Shown here: positions 54,781-63,381 of the stretch, in pieces
How the letters are laid out: every line of letters begins with the position of its first letter
Numbering within the stretch: position 1 is the first letter of the stretch
Notes under the pieces: model-generated
Seen by the model: the letters and a program-made list of their open reading frames with translations, nothing else
Told to the model about the DNA's origin: nothing
The model's database searches: none
Made by a program: the position numbers and the translations under genes
DNA from: Olsenella sp. oral taxon 807
GTDB taxonomy: Bacteria; Actinomycetota; Coriobacteriia; Coriobacteriales; Atopobiaceae
Reading direction: 5' to 3'
DNA length: 64,000 bases
Assembly (NCBI RefSeq): GCF_001189515.2
Contig: NZ_CP012069.2
Span: 1,612,001 to 1,676,000, forward strand

Positions 54781-57486
54781 TTACGCCAGATCCGCGATCT
54801 GCGCCCTGAGCCGCTCGACGGTCTGCTCCAACTCCGCCTGCTGGCTTCGCTTCCTCTCGATGATCGCAGGCGCCGCCTTGGCGACAAAGCCTGCGTTGCC
54901 AAGCGTCTTAGTCACACCGGCAAGCTCCCCCTCGGCCTTTGCGAGCCCCTTTCTGAGCTGCGCCACCTCGGCCGCAAGGTCCACAAGGCCACCCACGACC
55001 ACGAAGACCTCAAGGCCCCCGTCTACGACCGATACGGCACCCTCGGGCTTTTGCTGTCCCACGCTCGCCATAAGCGCACCCACGCGACCGACCCCGCAGA
55101 TGAAGTCGTGCTGTGCCTCGAGGACGGCACAGTCCTCGACAGAGGCACGCACAGCCACGTCCAGCTCTTCCTTGGGAGAGAGGCGGTACCGCGCACGCGT
55201 GGAGCGTACGACGGACACCAGGCTCTTGGCCAGCTCAAAGTCATGCTCGGCCACATCATTCACAAACGTCTTAAAGTCGGCGGACTCGGGCCAGGCCGCA
55301 AGCATGAGGAAGCGGGCATCCCCCTCGCCGTCGGCAGCGGCACGACCCAAACCTGATGCCGGAAGCGCATCCCAGACCTTCTCGGTCACGAAGGGCATCA
55401 CGGGATGCAGCAGGCGCAGGGAGACGTCGAGCACGAAGACCAGGTTGCGCTGGACCTGCAGGCGCTCGGCTCCCCCACCGTCCAGAAGGCGTCCCTTACA
55501 GAGCTCTATATACCAGTCACAGACCTCGTTCCAGAAGAAGGACTGGATGTTCCGGGCGTAGTCACCAAAGCCATAGGCCTCAAGCGCCTCGGTGGACTCG
55601 CGCACGATGCGCGCCAGGCGCGAGAGCATCCAGGCGTCCTCGGGCGTCTCGGCTTTGGGAGCACCCGGCACGTACCCGTCGAGGTTCATCCGGACGAATC
55701 GACTCGCGTTCCAGACCTTGGTCACGAAGCCCTTGGCCTGCTCGGTGCGGGGGCTGTCAATAAGCGCATGGGTCTTCTTGTCTATGTTGGCATCGAACCT
55801 CACGTCCTGGTTGGTGGTGATGAGCGTGAGCAGGTTGTAGCGCATGGCGTCTGCGCCATACCTCTCCATGAGGTCCATGGGATCCACGCCGTTGCCCTTG
55901 GACTTACTCATGCGGCTGCCGTCCTTGGCGAGGATCGTGGCATAGATGTACACGTCATGGAACGGCACCTCCCCCGTAAAGTAGAGCGAGCTCATCACCA
56001 TGCGAGCCACCCAGAGCGCAATGATGTCGCGAGCGGTCACAAGGACCTTCGTGGGATGGTGGCCGCACATCTGCTCGGGGTGATCGGGCCAGCCCTGCGT
56101 AGCGAAGGTCCAGAGCTGCGAGCTGAACCAGGTGTCGAGCACGTCCTCGTCCTGCCGCACGTGATGCCCACCACAGTTGGGACAGACGTCAATATCCTCC
56201 ATAAGGGCGTCCTGCCAGCCGCAGTCCTCGCAGTAAAACACCGGGATGCGGTGACCCCACCAGAGCTGCCGCGAGATACACCAGTCCTTGAGGCCATCCA
56301 TCCAAGTGAGGTAGGTGTCCGTCCAACGTGCGGGATGAAACGTGACCTCACCGTTGCGCACGACCTCGGTCGCGCGTTCCTTGAGCCTGTCCACCGCCAC
56401 AAACCACTGCTCCGAGAGCCAAGGCTCGAGCGCCGTGTCGCAGCGGTAACAGTGCATGACGGAGTGATCGAGTTCCTCGACCCTCTCGAGGAGGCCGTGC
56501 TCCTCGAACCAGGCGACGACAGCCTCGCGGCACTCGTCACGGCTCATGCCGGAGAACTCGCCGTAGCCGTCCACGACGTGAGCGCTTTCGTCAAAGATAT
56601 TGATCTGGGGTAGGTCGTGGGCCTGGCCCATCGCGTAGTCGTTGGGGTCGTGCGCAGGCGTCACCTTCACGAAGCCGGTGCCAAAGCCGGCGTCCACATG
56701 CCAGTCGGAGAAGATGGGAATCTCGCGGTCGACGATGGGCAACATCACAGTCTTGCCGACGAAGGTCTGCTTGTCGGGATCGGACGGCGAGACAGCAATG
56801 CCCGTGTCGCCGAGCATGGTCTCGGGACGCGTCGTCGCCACGGTCACATGGTCGATGCCGTCCTGTGGCTCCACGAGCGGGTAGCGCAAATACCAGAGGT
56901 GACCCTTCTCGCCCCTATACTCGGCCTCATCGTCACTGATGGCCGTCTTGCAGCTCGGACACCAGTTCACGATGCGCTTGCCGCGGTAGATGAGCCCGTC
57001 ATGATACCAGTCCACAAAGACCTTGCGTACGGCCTTGGCGTACTCGGGACTCATCGTGAACTTCTCGTCTTCGAAGTCGATGGAGCAACCCATGCGCTTG
57101 ATCTGGCTCACGATGGTGCCGCCGTACTCGCGACGCCAGTCCCAGCAGGCCTCAAGGAACCTCTCGCGGCCAATCTGAAGGCGAGAGACGCCCTCCTCCT
57201 TGAGCCGCTTATCCACCTTGGTCTGGGTGGCGATGCCGGCGTGGTCCGTGCCGAGGATCCAGCGGGTAGAACGGCCGCGCATGCGATTGTATCGGATGAA
57301 GCTGTCCTGGATGGAGTCGTCCAGCGCATGGCCCATGTGGAGGATGCCGGTGACGTTGGGGGGCGGGATCACGACGGTGCAGTCACCGACGCCCTTGGAG
57401 CGCCGATAGCAGCCCGCACTCATCCATGCCTCGATGAGCTCTGGCTCGGTTGCCTGCGGGTCATAGGTCTTTGGCATCTCTTCCAT
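54781..57486 (-). CDS. valS: Valyl-tRNA synthetase
   Basis: 901 residues, class I synthetase charging tRNA-Val. The HIGH-type motif is HMGH (50-53) in PPPNVTGILHMGHAL, and the KMSKS-type loop is RMSKSKGNG. The editing domain lies between (TTRPETMLGDTG). Cys pairs in CPSC and CEDC...CPNC suggest zinc sites. The C-terminal ~65 residues are the coiled-coil tRNA arm (LRKGLAKAEGELAG...). I use the MEEMPKTYDP start; the ribosome site AGAAG is weak. Confidence 0.97.
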   Translation of the reverse strand: MEEMPKTYDPQATEPELIEAWMSAGCYRRSKGVGDCTVVIPPPNVTGILHMGHALDDSIQDSFIRYNRMRGRSTRWILGTDHAGIATQTKVDKRLKEEGVSRLQIGRERFLEACWDWRREYGGTIVSQIKRMGCSIDFEDEKFTMSPEYAKAVRKVFVDWYHDGLIYRGKRIVNWCPSCKTAISDDEAEYRGEKGHLWYLRYPLVEPQDGIDHVTVATTRPETMLGDTGIAVSPSDPDKQTFVGKTVMLPIVDREIPIFSDWHVDAGFGTGFVKVTPAHDPNDYAMGQAHDLPQINIFDESAHVVDGYGEFSGMSRDECREAVVAWFEEHGLLERVEELDHSVMHCYRCDTALEPWLSEQWFVAVDRLKERATEVVRNGEVTFHPARWTDTYLTWMDGLKDWCISRQLWWGHRIPVFYCEDCGWQDALMEDIDVCPNCGGHHVRQDEDVLDTWFSSQLWTFATQGWPDHPEQMCGHHPTKVLVTARDIIALWVARMVMSSLYFTGEVPFHDVYIYATILAKDGSRMSKSKGNGVDPMDLMERYGADAMRYNLLTLITTNQDVRFDANIDKKTHALIDSPRTEQAKGFVTKVWNASRFVRMNLDGYVPGAPKAETPEDAWMLSRLARIVRESTEALEAYGFGDYARNIQSFFWNEVCDWYIELCKGRLLDGGGAERLQVQRNLVFVLDVSLRLLHPVMPFVTEKVWDALPASGLGRAAADGEGDARFLMLAAWPESADFKTFVNDVAEHDFELAKSLVSVVRSTRARYRLSPKEELDVAVRASVEDCAVLEAQHDFICGVGRVGALMASVGQQKPEGAVSVVDGGLEVFVVVGGLVDLAAEVAQLRKGLAKAEGELAGVTKTLGNAGFVAKAAPAIIERKRSQQAELEQTVERLRAQIADLA

Positions 57487-57569
57487 GGCGCTTCGCTTTC
57501 TTCTGAGTCCTGTGGGCACGTGTTGGCACTCGTGTCTTGAGCGCGCGCGGCCAACAGAACAGCCTGCTG

Positions 57570-57592
57570 AAAACCCGCAGCGATGGTGCGGG
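57570..57592 (-). terminator. Possible attenuator hairpin in the valS leader
   Basis: On the minus strand CCCGCA (57592-57587) and TGCGGG (57579-57574) form a 6-bp stem followed by TTTT (57573-57570), 84 bases before the valS ATG. No T-box consensus is seen in the 270-base leader. It could be an attenuator or an unrelated weak terminator. Confidence 0.4.
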
Positions 57593-57760
57593 CCGACAGC
57601 TCACTAGCTTAGCACGAGAGGGATGAGGTGGCGGCCCTCGCCAGACCTCGCACAAGACGTCAAACGTCTCAACAGGACAGCTCACGAGCCTAAGGATTCA
57701 TGAGATGCCTTACTCTCTTCTGTTCATGTCAGGTCATATTGTGAGATAGGAATACTAGCC

Positions 57761-58462
57761 CTAATGATACCCAGCGTGCAGAGGCTCTGTTTTTGGGTCT
57801 GGGTTCTTTGCCGTACAGGAGTGCAGGCCATCAATATGTTCGTTTAGCTCGATACGAATCGATTGCCACATCGGATCGAGTATGAAATCAATGCCTTCGC
57901 GACGAGCGTGCTTTGCCGCTGGAATAAAATCGCTGTCCCCAGCAATCAAGATAATTTGACTAACCAGTCTTTTATATGCAAGAGAGGCAATATCAAGGCC
58001 GATACGCATATCGACTCCCTTTTGGATGAAATCTGGTTCAAAGTCTCTCTCGGTCAGTTGATCTACTCTAATCTCACCACGACACAACTTGTTCATGCTC
58101 TTTGCCTTCACACGAAACCCTGATTCACGCTCTTGGATCTGCCCCATCCTTAACGCAACCTTGCGCTTATTGGCCAATTCTCCGAAAAACGCGGTTGACC
58201 ATTCGTATGTTGGCGATTTCCCCATTGGAATGGCTTTTTGCAACAACGGATGATAGAGATTTCCTCCAATCGGAGGACAGTCATAGTAGAAGATACGATA
58301 CAAGTGATTATCTTCTTGTTCGCTCGTTCCTTTAAGATGCCGTTGGCAGTACTGAACGAGCTCGTTTGCCCGCTGCTTTGGATTCTTCTCTCCAAAAAGA
58401 TAATAGGAACGCCTCCGATAGAAGGCTCCATCAACGAGAATGGCCGTGGTTTCACTAAACAT
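57761..58462 (-). CDS. NYN domain (LabA/DUF88) putative ribonuclease
   Basis: 233 residues. The PIN-like NYN domain starts at once: AILVDGAFYRRR (first Asp), then RIFYYDCPP (second Asp region), VDMRIGLDIASLA (acidic) and LIAGDSDFIPAAKHARREGI (third acidic motif). These match the metal-binding acidic residues of NYN ribonucleases. Its A+T content is clearly higher than that of flanking genes, indicating transfer. GGAGGTT precedes the ATG and may be masked by a leader structure (58479-58536). Such proteins are frequent in defence islands; target RNA unknown. Confidence 0.88.
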   Translation of the reverse strand: MFSETTAILVDGAFYRRRSYYLFGEKNPKQRANELVQYCQRHLKGTSEQEDNHLYRIFYYDCPPIGGNLYHPLLQKAIPMGKSPTYEWSTAFFGELANKRKVALRMGQIQERESGFRVKAKSMNKLCRGEIRVDQLTERDFEPDFIQKGVDMRIGLDIASLAYKRLVSQIILIAGDSDFIPAAKHARREGIDFILDPMWQSIRIELNEHIDGLHSCTAKNPDPKTEPLHAGYH

Positions 58463-58478
58463 ACCAGTAGAACCTCCA

Positions 58479-58536
58479 AAAAAACCTCTTGGTTTCGAAA
58501 ATCCCCTGATAACGGGGTATCTACTTCCAAGAGGTT
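58479..58536 (-). promoter_or_regulatory. Leader terminator/RBS-masking structure of the NYN gene
   Basis: Read on the minus strand: AACCTCTTGG (58536-58527), a nested CCCCG...GGGG hairpin, then CCAAGAGGTT (58493-58484) running into seven T (58485-58479), then GGAGGTTC and the ATG at 58462. The outer stem plus T-run is a rho-independent terminator inside the leader. Its 5' arm AACCTC could instead pair with the GGAGGTT ribosome site. The two pairings are mutually exclusive, as in attenuators. Confidence 0.65.
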
Positions 58537-58539
58537 ACA

Positions 58540-58865
58540 TTAATAGACGGCAGGAACAGAATCTCTCCCGTCACAGGTCCATTCTCGCAAAACAAGGCGA
58601 GCCAGTCAAGCTATCGGATGCTTCTCAAAGTAACGCATCTGGTCCGACCACGTCTGCCACCTATCTTCTGGGAAGTTACACATGAAGCATGTCATATCCC
58701 CGGCTATAGCCGGATGTTTGCTTTAAGCGCGGCGAAAGATGGATGAGTGGTCAAAACCGGTAGTGGCCTCTTACAGACATGAGATCAACATGCCGCCAGT
58801 GATCACGCCTGCCCCGGGTGGCTACTCATGCGACCGAGCGCCATCATGTCACGCCGTCACGTCAC
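58540..58865. other. Intergenic region with a CCGGCTATAGCCGG palindrome
   Basis: About 325 bases between the NYN leader and the AlbA_2 gene end. The only structure I see is a 14-base perfect palindrome, CCGGCTATAGCCGG, at about 58701-58714. No gene. Confidence 0.5.
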
Positions 58866-60116
58866 TTAGGCCCTGATGTAGCGCGTGGCGCGACCAGAAC
58901 CCTGAACGCGCACGAGGTTCTTCCCAGAGAGCCGCCTTAGCACCCGTAGGACCTTGTCCTTGCCAAACCCGCTTGACTCAACGATCTGGCCGCTCGACAG
59001 AACACGTCCCGACACAAAGAGGGAGAGCACCTGCCTCTCCTCGTCATCAAGCTCGAAGGCGCCGTCCACAGTTGGCAGGATAACCGTGATCGACCCATCG
59101 GTCACGACAAACCGCGGCTGGGCCTCAATCCTCGCATAGCTTCGCCTGATGCGGCGAACCCCCGTACCAAACTGCTCGATAACATTGAGTCGAAAGAGCA
59201 CGCCCCCCAGAACGGGGTTCCGCAGGATGGAGAGGTTTCCCGAGAGATAGTCATCGACCGTCATCCCACTTGGCAAACCCCCAGGCGATGCCACCTCGAC
59301 TCTGTCGTGGAACAGAGAAACCCGGACGTGGGCGCCTACGTCCCACGTCCTATGGGCGAGGGCGTTGGCAACGGCCTCTCGAAAGGCCTCGCGAGGAACC
59401 CTCTCGTGCCGCTCCCGCTTGAAGCCCTCTATTCGTTCATAGCTGTAGTAGCGATCGAACATCTCCAGCGCGGCTTCCAGCTGCCGTAGCACAGAGACAC
59501 CGCTATGGGTCTCCCTGTCAAGGATGCTGTTGATGTCCCCAAAGCGGGCGAGGTCCACCCCGGGAAACGCATTCTTGTCGGCGAGCAGGGCTGCGGCATT
59601 GTTGAATCCGTCCTTGACGGTAAGAAGTCCCAAGGTCCTGAGCGTGTCATCGTCGAATGTGCTGATGCCTAGTTCCTTTTCCAAGGCACTTTCGAGCATG
59701 CCAAACGATAGGTCCTGACTGCGTGACCTGAGTCCGTCGAAGCTCAGGTTCGATCCCTCCAGCACCAACCTCTTAAGCTCAAGGTCATCAACCTCGACCG
59801 TCGAGGTATCGCTGCGCTTATATGCCTTTGACCGATAGAGGTACGGTTTGTCGTCCCCCTCAGGAACTCGCAGCGTCACGACCTTCGTTCGAGGGTTCTC
59901 AGTGATCTCGAAGTACGGACGTGGGGATATCCCATCGTTGATGGCGTTCTCAATCCTCAGGCGGTCCCGCTCGGGGTTTTCCAAGCCCACCGTCCTCCCA
60001 TCGTCCGAGACGCCAAAGAGCACCTCCCCCGTCCCGTAGTTGGCGTATGCGCTTACCGTCTTCAGGAACGTATTTGAGAACTGCTCCTTGAACTCCAGCC
60101 GTCTGCTCTCTTTCAT
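58866..60116 (-). CDS. AlbA_2 (Schlafen-type) domain ATP-binding protein
   Basis: 416 residues. N-terminal AlbA_2 domain (about 1-115): RRLEFKEQFSNTFLKTVSAYANYGTGEVLFGVSDDGRTVG, a pattern found in bacterial Schlafen-like and transcriptional-regulator proteins. A central HATPase_c_4-like part follows (REAVANALAHRTWD, VEVASPGGLPSG, FRLNVIEQFGTGVRRI). The C-terminus is a winged helix (SSGQIVESSGFGKDKVLRVLRRLSGKNLV). Start ATG 60116 with GGGGAGGG upstream. Members act as regulators or in phage defence; its role here is not known. Confidence 0.88.
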   Translation of the reverse strand: MKESRRLEFKEQFSNTFLKTVSAYANYGTGEVLFGVSDDGRTVGLENPERDRLRIENAINDGISPRPYFEITENPRTKVVTLRVPEGDDKPYLYRSKAYKRSDTSTVEVDDLELKRLVLEGSNLSFDGLRSRSQDLSFGMLESALEKELGISTFDDDTLRTLGLLTVKDGFNNAAALLADKNAFPGVDLARFGDINSILDRETHSGVSVLRQLEAALEMFDRYYSYERIEGFKRERHERVPREAFREAVANALAHRTWDVGAHVRVSLFHDRVEVASPGGLPSGMTVDDYLSGNLSILRNPVLGGVLFRLNVIEQFGTGVRRIRRSYARIEAQPRFVVTDGSITVILPTVDGAFELDDEERQVLSLFVSGRVLSSGQIVESSGFGKDKVLRVLRRLSGKNLVRVQGSGRATRYIRA

Positions 60117-60118
60117 GA

Positions 60119-61183
60119 TCACCCTCCCCGCATCCTAGAGGAATCATACGACGCTTCCGACGCAAATACGACACAAATTTTTACGTCGCATTCCGATTGA
60201 GAGCTTACGCACAGGCTCTCGAACACGAGGCCGAACGTGTTCAGGTCGCCCATCAGGTCCCCGGGGTCGGCACCGAGCGCCGCCGTGGCTATGGATGGAT
60301 CCACGAAGTGCCGTGTCGGGGAGGTGCGGACGTCCTCCTTGGAGCGGAGGTTGGGGTTCCACGCCCCCAGATCGTCCGTCACGAATAGCCTCTTGAGGGC
60401 AGCCACATACTCGAGGAACGAGGTCCTTCCAAACGACAGCCCCAACTTTGCGACGTCGCGCAACATCGTCTCGTAGCTGCCCTGCGAGGCGGTCATCCTG
60501 GCGTACGAGCGCATGAGCATGCACACTCGTTCGGGGTCGCGCCTCACGCCGTCCACCCGCGAGATGTCGGACTCAACGACGGCGTCCACGTAGTCCTGGG
60601 CCTGCTACAGGGCAAGCTCCTTGGGCTGGCCAACCGCCTTGGGCCGACCGCATTGGGCCAACCTCCACGACACGTGAGGAACGCGACGTCCCCCAAGGTC
60701 AGTCTGCTCCTTGCGATGGTGACTGGCCCGCCGTCAAACAGGGAGCGGAGCGAGACCCCTCCGCTGGACTCCCCCGACTCGAGCAAGAACATCGGGCGCA
60801 TACGCATCCTGCCAATCCGCCCGATGCCAGAGTGGTGGGCCTTGCTCAGGTCGGGGGTACACCCGATCCGGTCAGTATGAACTGCCCAAACTCATCGCGC
60901 TTGTCCACCTCGAAACGCATTGTGTCCCGGAGCTCGGTGACCTCCCGCCACTCATCGATGAGCTTGGAGATCTCGCTCTTGAGAAAAAGCTTGGATCGAG
61001 CTGTATCAGCCTGAGATTCTGCCCGCACGTCCTTGGGTCCTGCAGGTATACGACGCTACTCACCGCCTGCTCACACGTCGTGGTTTTCCCGCGCCACGTG
61101 GGACCCTCGACGAGCACCGCGCCCTTTGAGGCGAGCTTGTCTTTCAGCGCCAAGTCGAAGACCCTCGGTATGTATGTCGCCAT
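60119..61183 (-). pseudogene. Multiply frameshifted AAA ATPase (DUF4143 type)
   Basis: Successive minus-strand frames rebuild one protein. MATYIPRVFDLALKDKLASKGAV with Walker A GPTWRGKT starts at 61183; SEISKLIDEWREV...GQFILTGSG lies at 61028-60850; RMRPMFLLESGESSGGVSLRSLF at about 60807-60700; and the DUF4143 part (SYARMTASQGSYETMLRDVAKLGLSFGRTSFLEYVAALKRLFV) runs to 60119. At least three frame breaks and a truncated C-terminus. Same family as the remnant at 7330-7680. Confidence 0.85.
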
Positions 61184-61244
61184 CGGATCTTCTCTCTGGT
61201 TTGATGGTCGTGCGAAACGAACTGTTCAGCATGATATCGCCACC

Positions 61245-61739
61245 TTATATAGACGCAGCCGCTCTTAACGCGGTGGAAGGCGAGGTAGTGTCCCGATGCG
61301 ACGAAACGATAGGGCGGATGGATAATGCGTTTGACGTCGAGCGGCGTCCCGACTCCGGAAGGTCAGCCAGCGAGTCGACGCGCCCCATGATCGCGTCGGT
61401 AGTCTTGAAGGCAGCGGGTTCGTTAAACAGGCAGGGCCTGCAACGAAACAGTTCGTCGTGCGAACCTGTCCTTTGAAAGTACGCAACATCGGCATTTGTA
61501 CGCCAGATGATGAGCCAGTCTCCCGCATTGGCAACGTGGCATTCGTTGCTGCCTCCCCACTTGCCCGAGAGACGATGCATATTGTGCCGCTGTCTCAGAA
61601 TGTTCATCGATTCGACAGTGTTGTCCAACACGAGACCGATGACAGCTTCAAGGTCTGTAAGACTCCAATTGCGCCTCGCAGCCTTCTTCAAATCGCGGCT
61701 AAATGCAGGAGCATACTTTGCCTTAAGGCGTCCTATCAT
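61245..61739 (-). CDS. YafQ-family toxin with abnormal C-terminal extension
   Basis: 164 residues. The first ~98 match the RelE/YafQ ribosome-dependent RNase fold: APAFSRDLKKAARRNWSLTDLEAVI, HRLSGKWGGSNECHVANAGDWLIIWRT and the catalytic-end motif TGSHDELF. Family members stop there; this frame continues about 65 residues with no homology that I recognise, so the original stop is probably lost. The first codons overlap the antitoxin stop by four bases. Activity uncertain. Confidence 0.75.
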   Translation of the reverse strand: MIGRLKAKYAPAFSRDLKKAARRNWSLTDLEAVIGLVLDNTVESMNILRQRHNMHRLSGKWGGSNECHVANAGDWLIIWRTNADVAYFQRTGSHDELFRCRPCLFNEPAAFKTTDAIMGRVDSLADLPESGRRSTSNALSIRPIVSSHRDTTSPSTALRAAASI

Positions 61740-62008
61740 GCAAGTGCTGCCTGAATGAGATCGTGAGCAGTGGCGTAGCTCTGTCCTGTGCCTGAGTGGA
61801 TCATCTCCTCCGTTTCGCGAATAGCCTCAAGCGATTCCTCATTGGGTTCGGGATCGGAAAGATTCAGCGGAATCCTGTTCTCTCGAATCATTTGCATGTA
61901 AAACGCACGTGTGACCGAAGATAGGTCAAAGCCGAAGTGCTCGGCGATGCGCGAAGCGCCCTCTTTGATCTCACCGTCAACGCGAATTGTTACCGATGAA
62001 GCAGCCAT
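61736..62008 (-). CDS. dinJ: RelB/DinJ family antitoxin (left copy)
   Basis: 90 residues. Ribbon-helix-helix N-terminus SVTIRVDGEIKEGASRIAEHFGFDLSSVTRAFYMQMI, typical DinJ, with a C-terminal toxin-binding tail. GCGAGGATAAC precedes the ATG; a longer frame to 62077 would include the promoter. Paralogue of 63382-63654. Expression is probably autoregulated at the palindrome 62029-62045. Confidence 0.88.
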   Translation of the reverse strand: MAASSVTIRVDGEIKEGASRIAEHFGFDLSSVTRAFYMQMIRENRIPLNLSDPEPNEESLEAIRETEEMIHSGTGQSYATAHDLIQAALA

Positions 62009-62028
62009 GTTATCCTCGCTCTCATACG

Positions 62029-62070
62029 TACTGACATTGTCAGTATAACGTCTTACGTGATGCTTTTCAA
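62029..62070 (-). promoter_or_regulatory. Promoter and operator of the left dinJ-yafQ module
   Basis: Minus strand: TTGAAA (62070-62065), 17 bases, TATACT (62047-62042). A perfect palindrome, TACTGACA-T-TGTCAGTA (62029-62045), overlaps the -10, as expected for DinJ autorepression. Confidence 0.8.
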
Positions 62071-62094
62071 GGACCATGGTTATGCAGGCAAATG

Positions 62095-62165
62095 TGATAT
62101 TGTCTTACAAATGCCATGCCAATACTACTGGCATCCCAGTTCGCTATGCCGTCAAATAGCCATTT
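62095..62165. repeat. 71-bp inverted repeat, left arm
   Basis: Reverse complement of 63284-63354 with 69 of 71 bases identical by eye. Each arm contains ATGCCA-ATACTAC-TGGCAT, a small hairpin. The arms enclose the integrase remnant and the central TA pair and lie just upstream of the two outward-facing dinJ modules. Confidence 0.9.
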
Positions 62166-62230
62166 GGCTGTCCAATCCACAGCCACCCTGCACACTGTTC
62201 CAAATCCCCTCAAAGGAAAGGAACAGCCCC

Positions 62231-62606
62231 ATGGAAGTCATCATCAACATCGTCCCGTCCCACATGCAGCCCCTCTCGACGCGTTCCAGCTCAAGCAGCT
62301 CAAGGCCACGATGAGAGCCGCATTCGAGCGCACCAAGACCCCGTCGGCCCAGGACCCGGCCGACCTGCTGAAGCTCTTCCTTACGGCAAAGGAGATCGAG
62401 GCTACTCGCCCAGGACAATCGCCTACTACCGCACCACGCTCGCGCTCATGACGCAAGCCCTCGCAAAGCCCTACACCCAGGTAACGAGCGACGACCTGCG
62501 CGCCTACCTCGCCGAATACAAACAGGAACGTGCGGCCGGAAAGGTCACCATAGGCAATATCCGCCGCATCATGTCGAGCTGTCAGATGCTAAAATACATA
62601 CAATAG
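62231..62606 (+). pseudogene. N-terminal remnant of a tyrosine recombinase
   Basis: Joining three frames gives MEVIINIVPSHMQPL / DAFQLKQLKATMRAAFERTK...LLKLFLTAKEIE / YSPRTIAYYRTTLALMTQAL...TIGNIRRIMSS. This is the SAM-like N-terminal core-binding domain of XerC/D-type integrases. Frame breaks lie near 62277 (two extra bases) and 62400 (one base missing), and the catalytic domain is absent. The gene is dead but marks past mobility. Confidence 0.75.
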
Positions 62607-62617
62607 GTATATATTTT
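62591..62617 (+). promoter_or_regulatory. Operator of the central TA module
   Basis: An inverted repeat, AAAATACATAC and GTATATATTTT, around five bases (one mismatch), 18 bases before the antitoxin ATG. TACAAT and TATATT inside it are candidate -10 elements. Confidence 0.55.
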
Positions 62618-62634
62618 CCAATAATGGAGTAACT

Positions 62635-62898
62635 ATGGCAGCTACAGCAACACTCAACACGAAGGTAGAGCCCTCCGACAAGGAGCGCTTCTCCAGAACA
62701 GCCGAGTCCCTGGGCATGAATGCATCCACCGCGTTGAAGGTATTTGTACTCAAGTTCAACGAGTGCGGAGGGTTCCCCTTCGATGTACGTCGCGATCCGC
62801 GTATCAACTACGCGAACAACGAGACCCTCCACGCCCATATGGAAGCCAGCAAGCTCGTAGTTCCTGCAGGGTGGAGAGACGACGATGACGACGAATAG
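62635..62898 (+). CDS. RelB/DinJ-like antitoxin of the central module
   Basis: 87 residues. Ribbon-helix-helix pattern ATLNTKVEPSDKERFSRTAESLGMNASTALKVFVLKFNE with an acidic Asp/Glu run at the C-terminus. TGGAG precedes the ATG. It overlaps the toxin gene by 14 bases. DinJ-type antitoxins normally partner YafQ/RelE toxins; here the partner is PemK/MazF-like. Confidence 0.82.
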   Translation: MAATATLNTKVEPSDKERFSRTAESLGMNASTALKVFVLKFNECGGFPFDVRRDPRINYANNETLHAHMEASKLVVPAGWRDDDDDE

Positions 62899-63238
62899 CC
62901 CCAGACCCTTCGAGGTGTGGAGGCTGGAGTTCGTTTACGAGGACCAACCCAAGGTCAGCAAGGTGCGGCCTGCCATCGTAGCCGTCGTCGACCACGACAA
63001 GGACACCGCCCTCGTGGCGAAGGTGACAGGTCACGGTCCAAGACCTGAGTTCCCCGGCGAGGTCAGGATAGTCGACTGGCAGCAGGCTGGGCTTACGAAG
63101 CCCTCAACAGCGCGGTGCTCGAAAACGATGACCGTTCCCCTCGCTGCGTTCGACAACGCTTCGCGGTACGGCCCCCTATCGAAGGAAGATGCCCGAGCCG
63201 TTGAGCAGGCTCTCCGAGATCTCGGTGCTATTCTTTAA
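62885..63238 (+). CDS. PemK/MazF-like toxin of the central module
   Basis: 117 residues. Opens FEVWRLEFVYEDQPKVSKVRPAIVAVVD, the MazF/PemK SH3-like start with the Val-Arg-Pro segment, and has PSTARCSKTMTVPLAAF, matching the conserved third strand. It begins inside the antitoxin gene. Expected to be an mRNA interferase; the usual Gly-Asp in the first strand is replaced (EVWRLEF), so it is a divergent member. Confidence 0.75.
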   Translation: MTTNSPRPFEVWRLEFVYEDQPKVSKVRPAIVAVVDHDKDTALVAKVTGHGPRPEFPGEVRIVDWQQAGLTKPSTARCSKTMTVPLAAFDNASRYGPLSKEDARAVEQALRDLGAIL

Positions 63239-63283
63239 CAGTCATGACTGCGATATGCCGGTGTCAAACATAAGACCTTATAT

Positions 63284-63354
63284 AAATGGCTATTTGGCGG
63301 CATAGTGAACTGGGATGCCAGTAGTATTGGCATGGCATTTGTAAGACAATATCA
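63284..63354. repeat. 71-bp inverted repeat, right arm
   Basis: Mirror of 62095-62165 (two mismatches). Its outer part supplies the -35 and most of the -10 of the right dinJ promoter. Confidence 0.9.
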
Positions 63355-63368
63355 TATTTATGTCTTAC
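63327..63368 (+). promoter_or_regulatory. Promoter and operator of the right dinJ module
   Basis: TTGGCA (63327-63332), 17 bases, TATCAT (63350-63355). GTAAGACA (63341-63348) and TGTCTTAC (63361-63368) form an 8-bp-arm palindrome around the -10. AGGAGG follows before the ATG. Confidence 0.7.
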
Positions 63369-63381
63369 AAAGGAGGCAGCC

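Noticed and set aside
57487-57760. T-box riboswitch upstream of valS
   Set aside because: The AGGGTGG-NACCGCG-type T-box core is not present in the leader.
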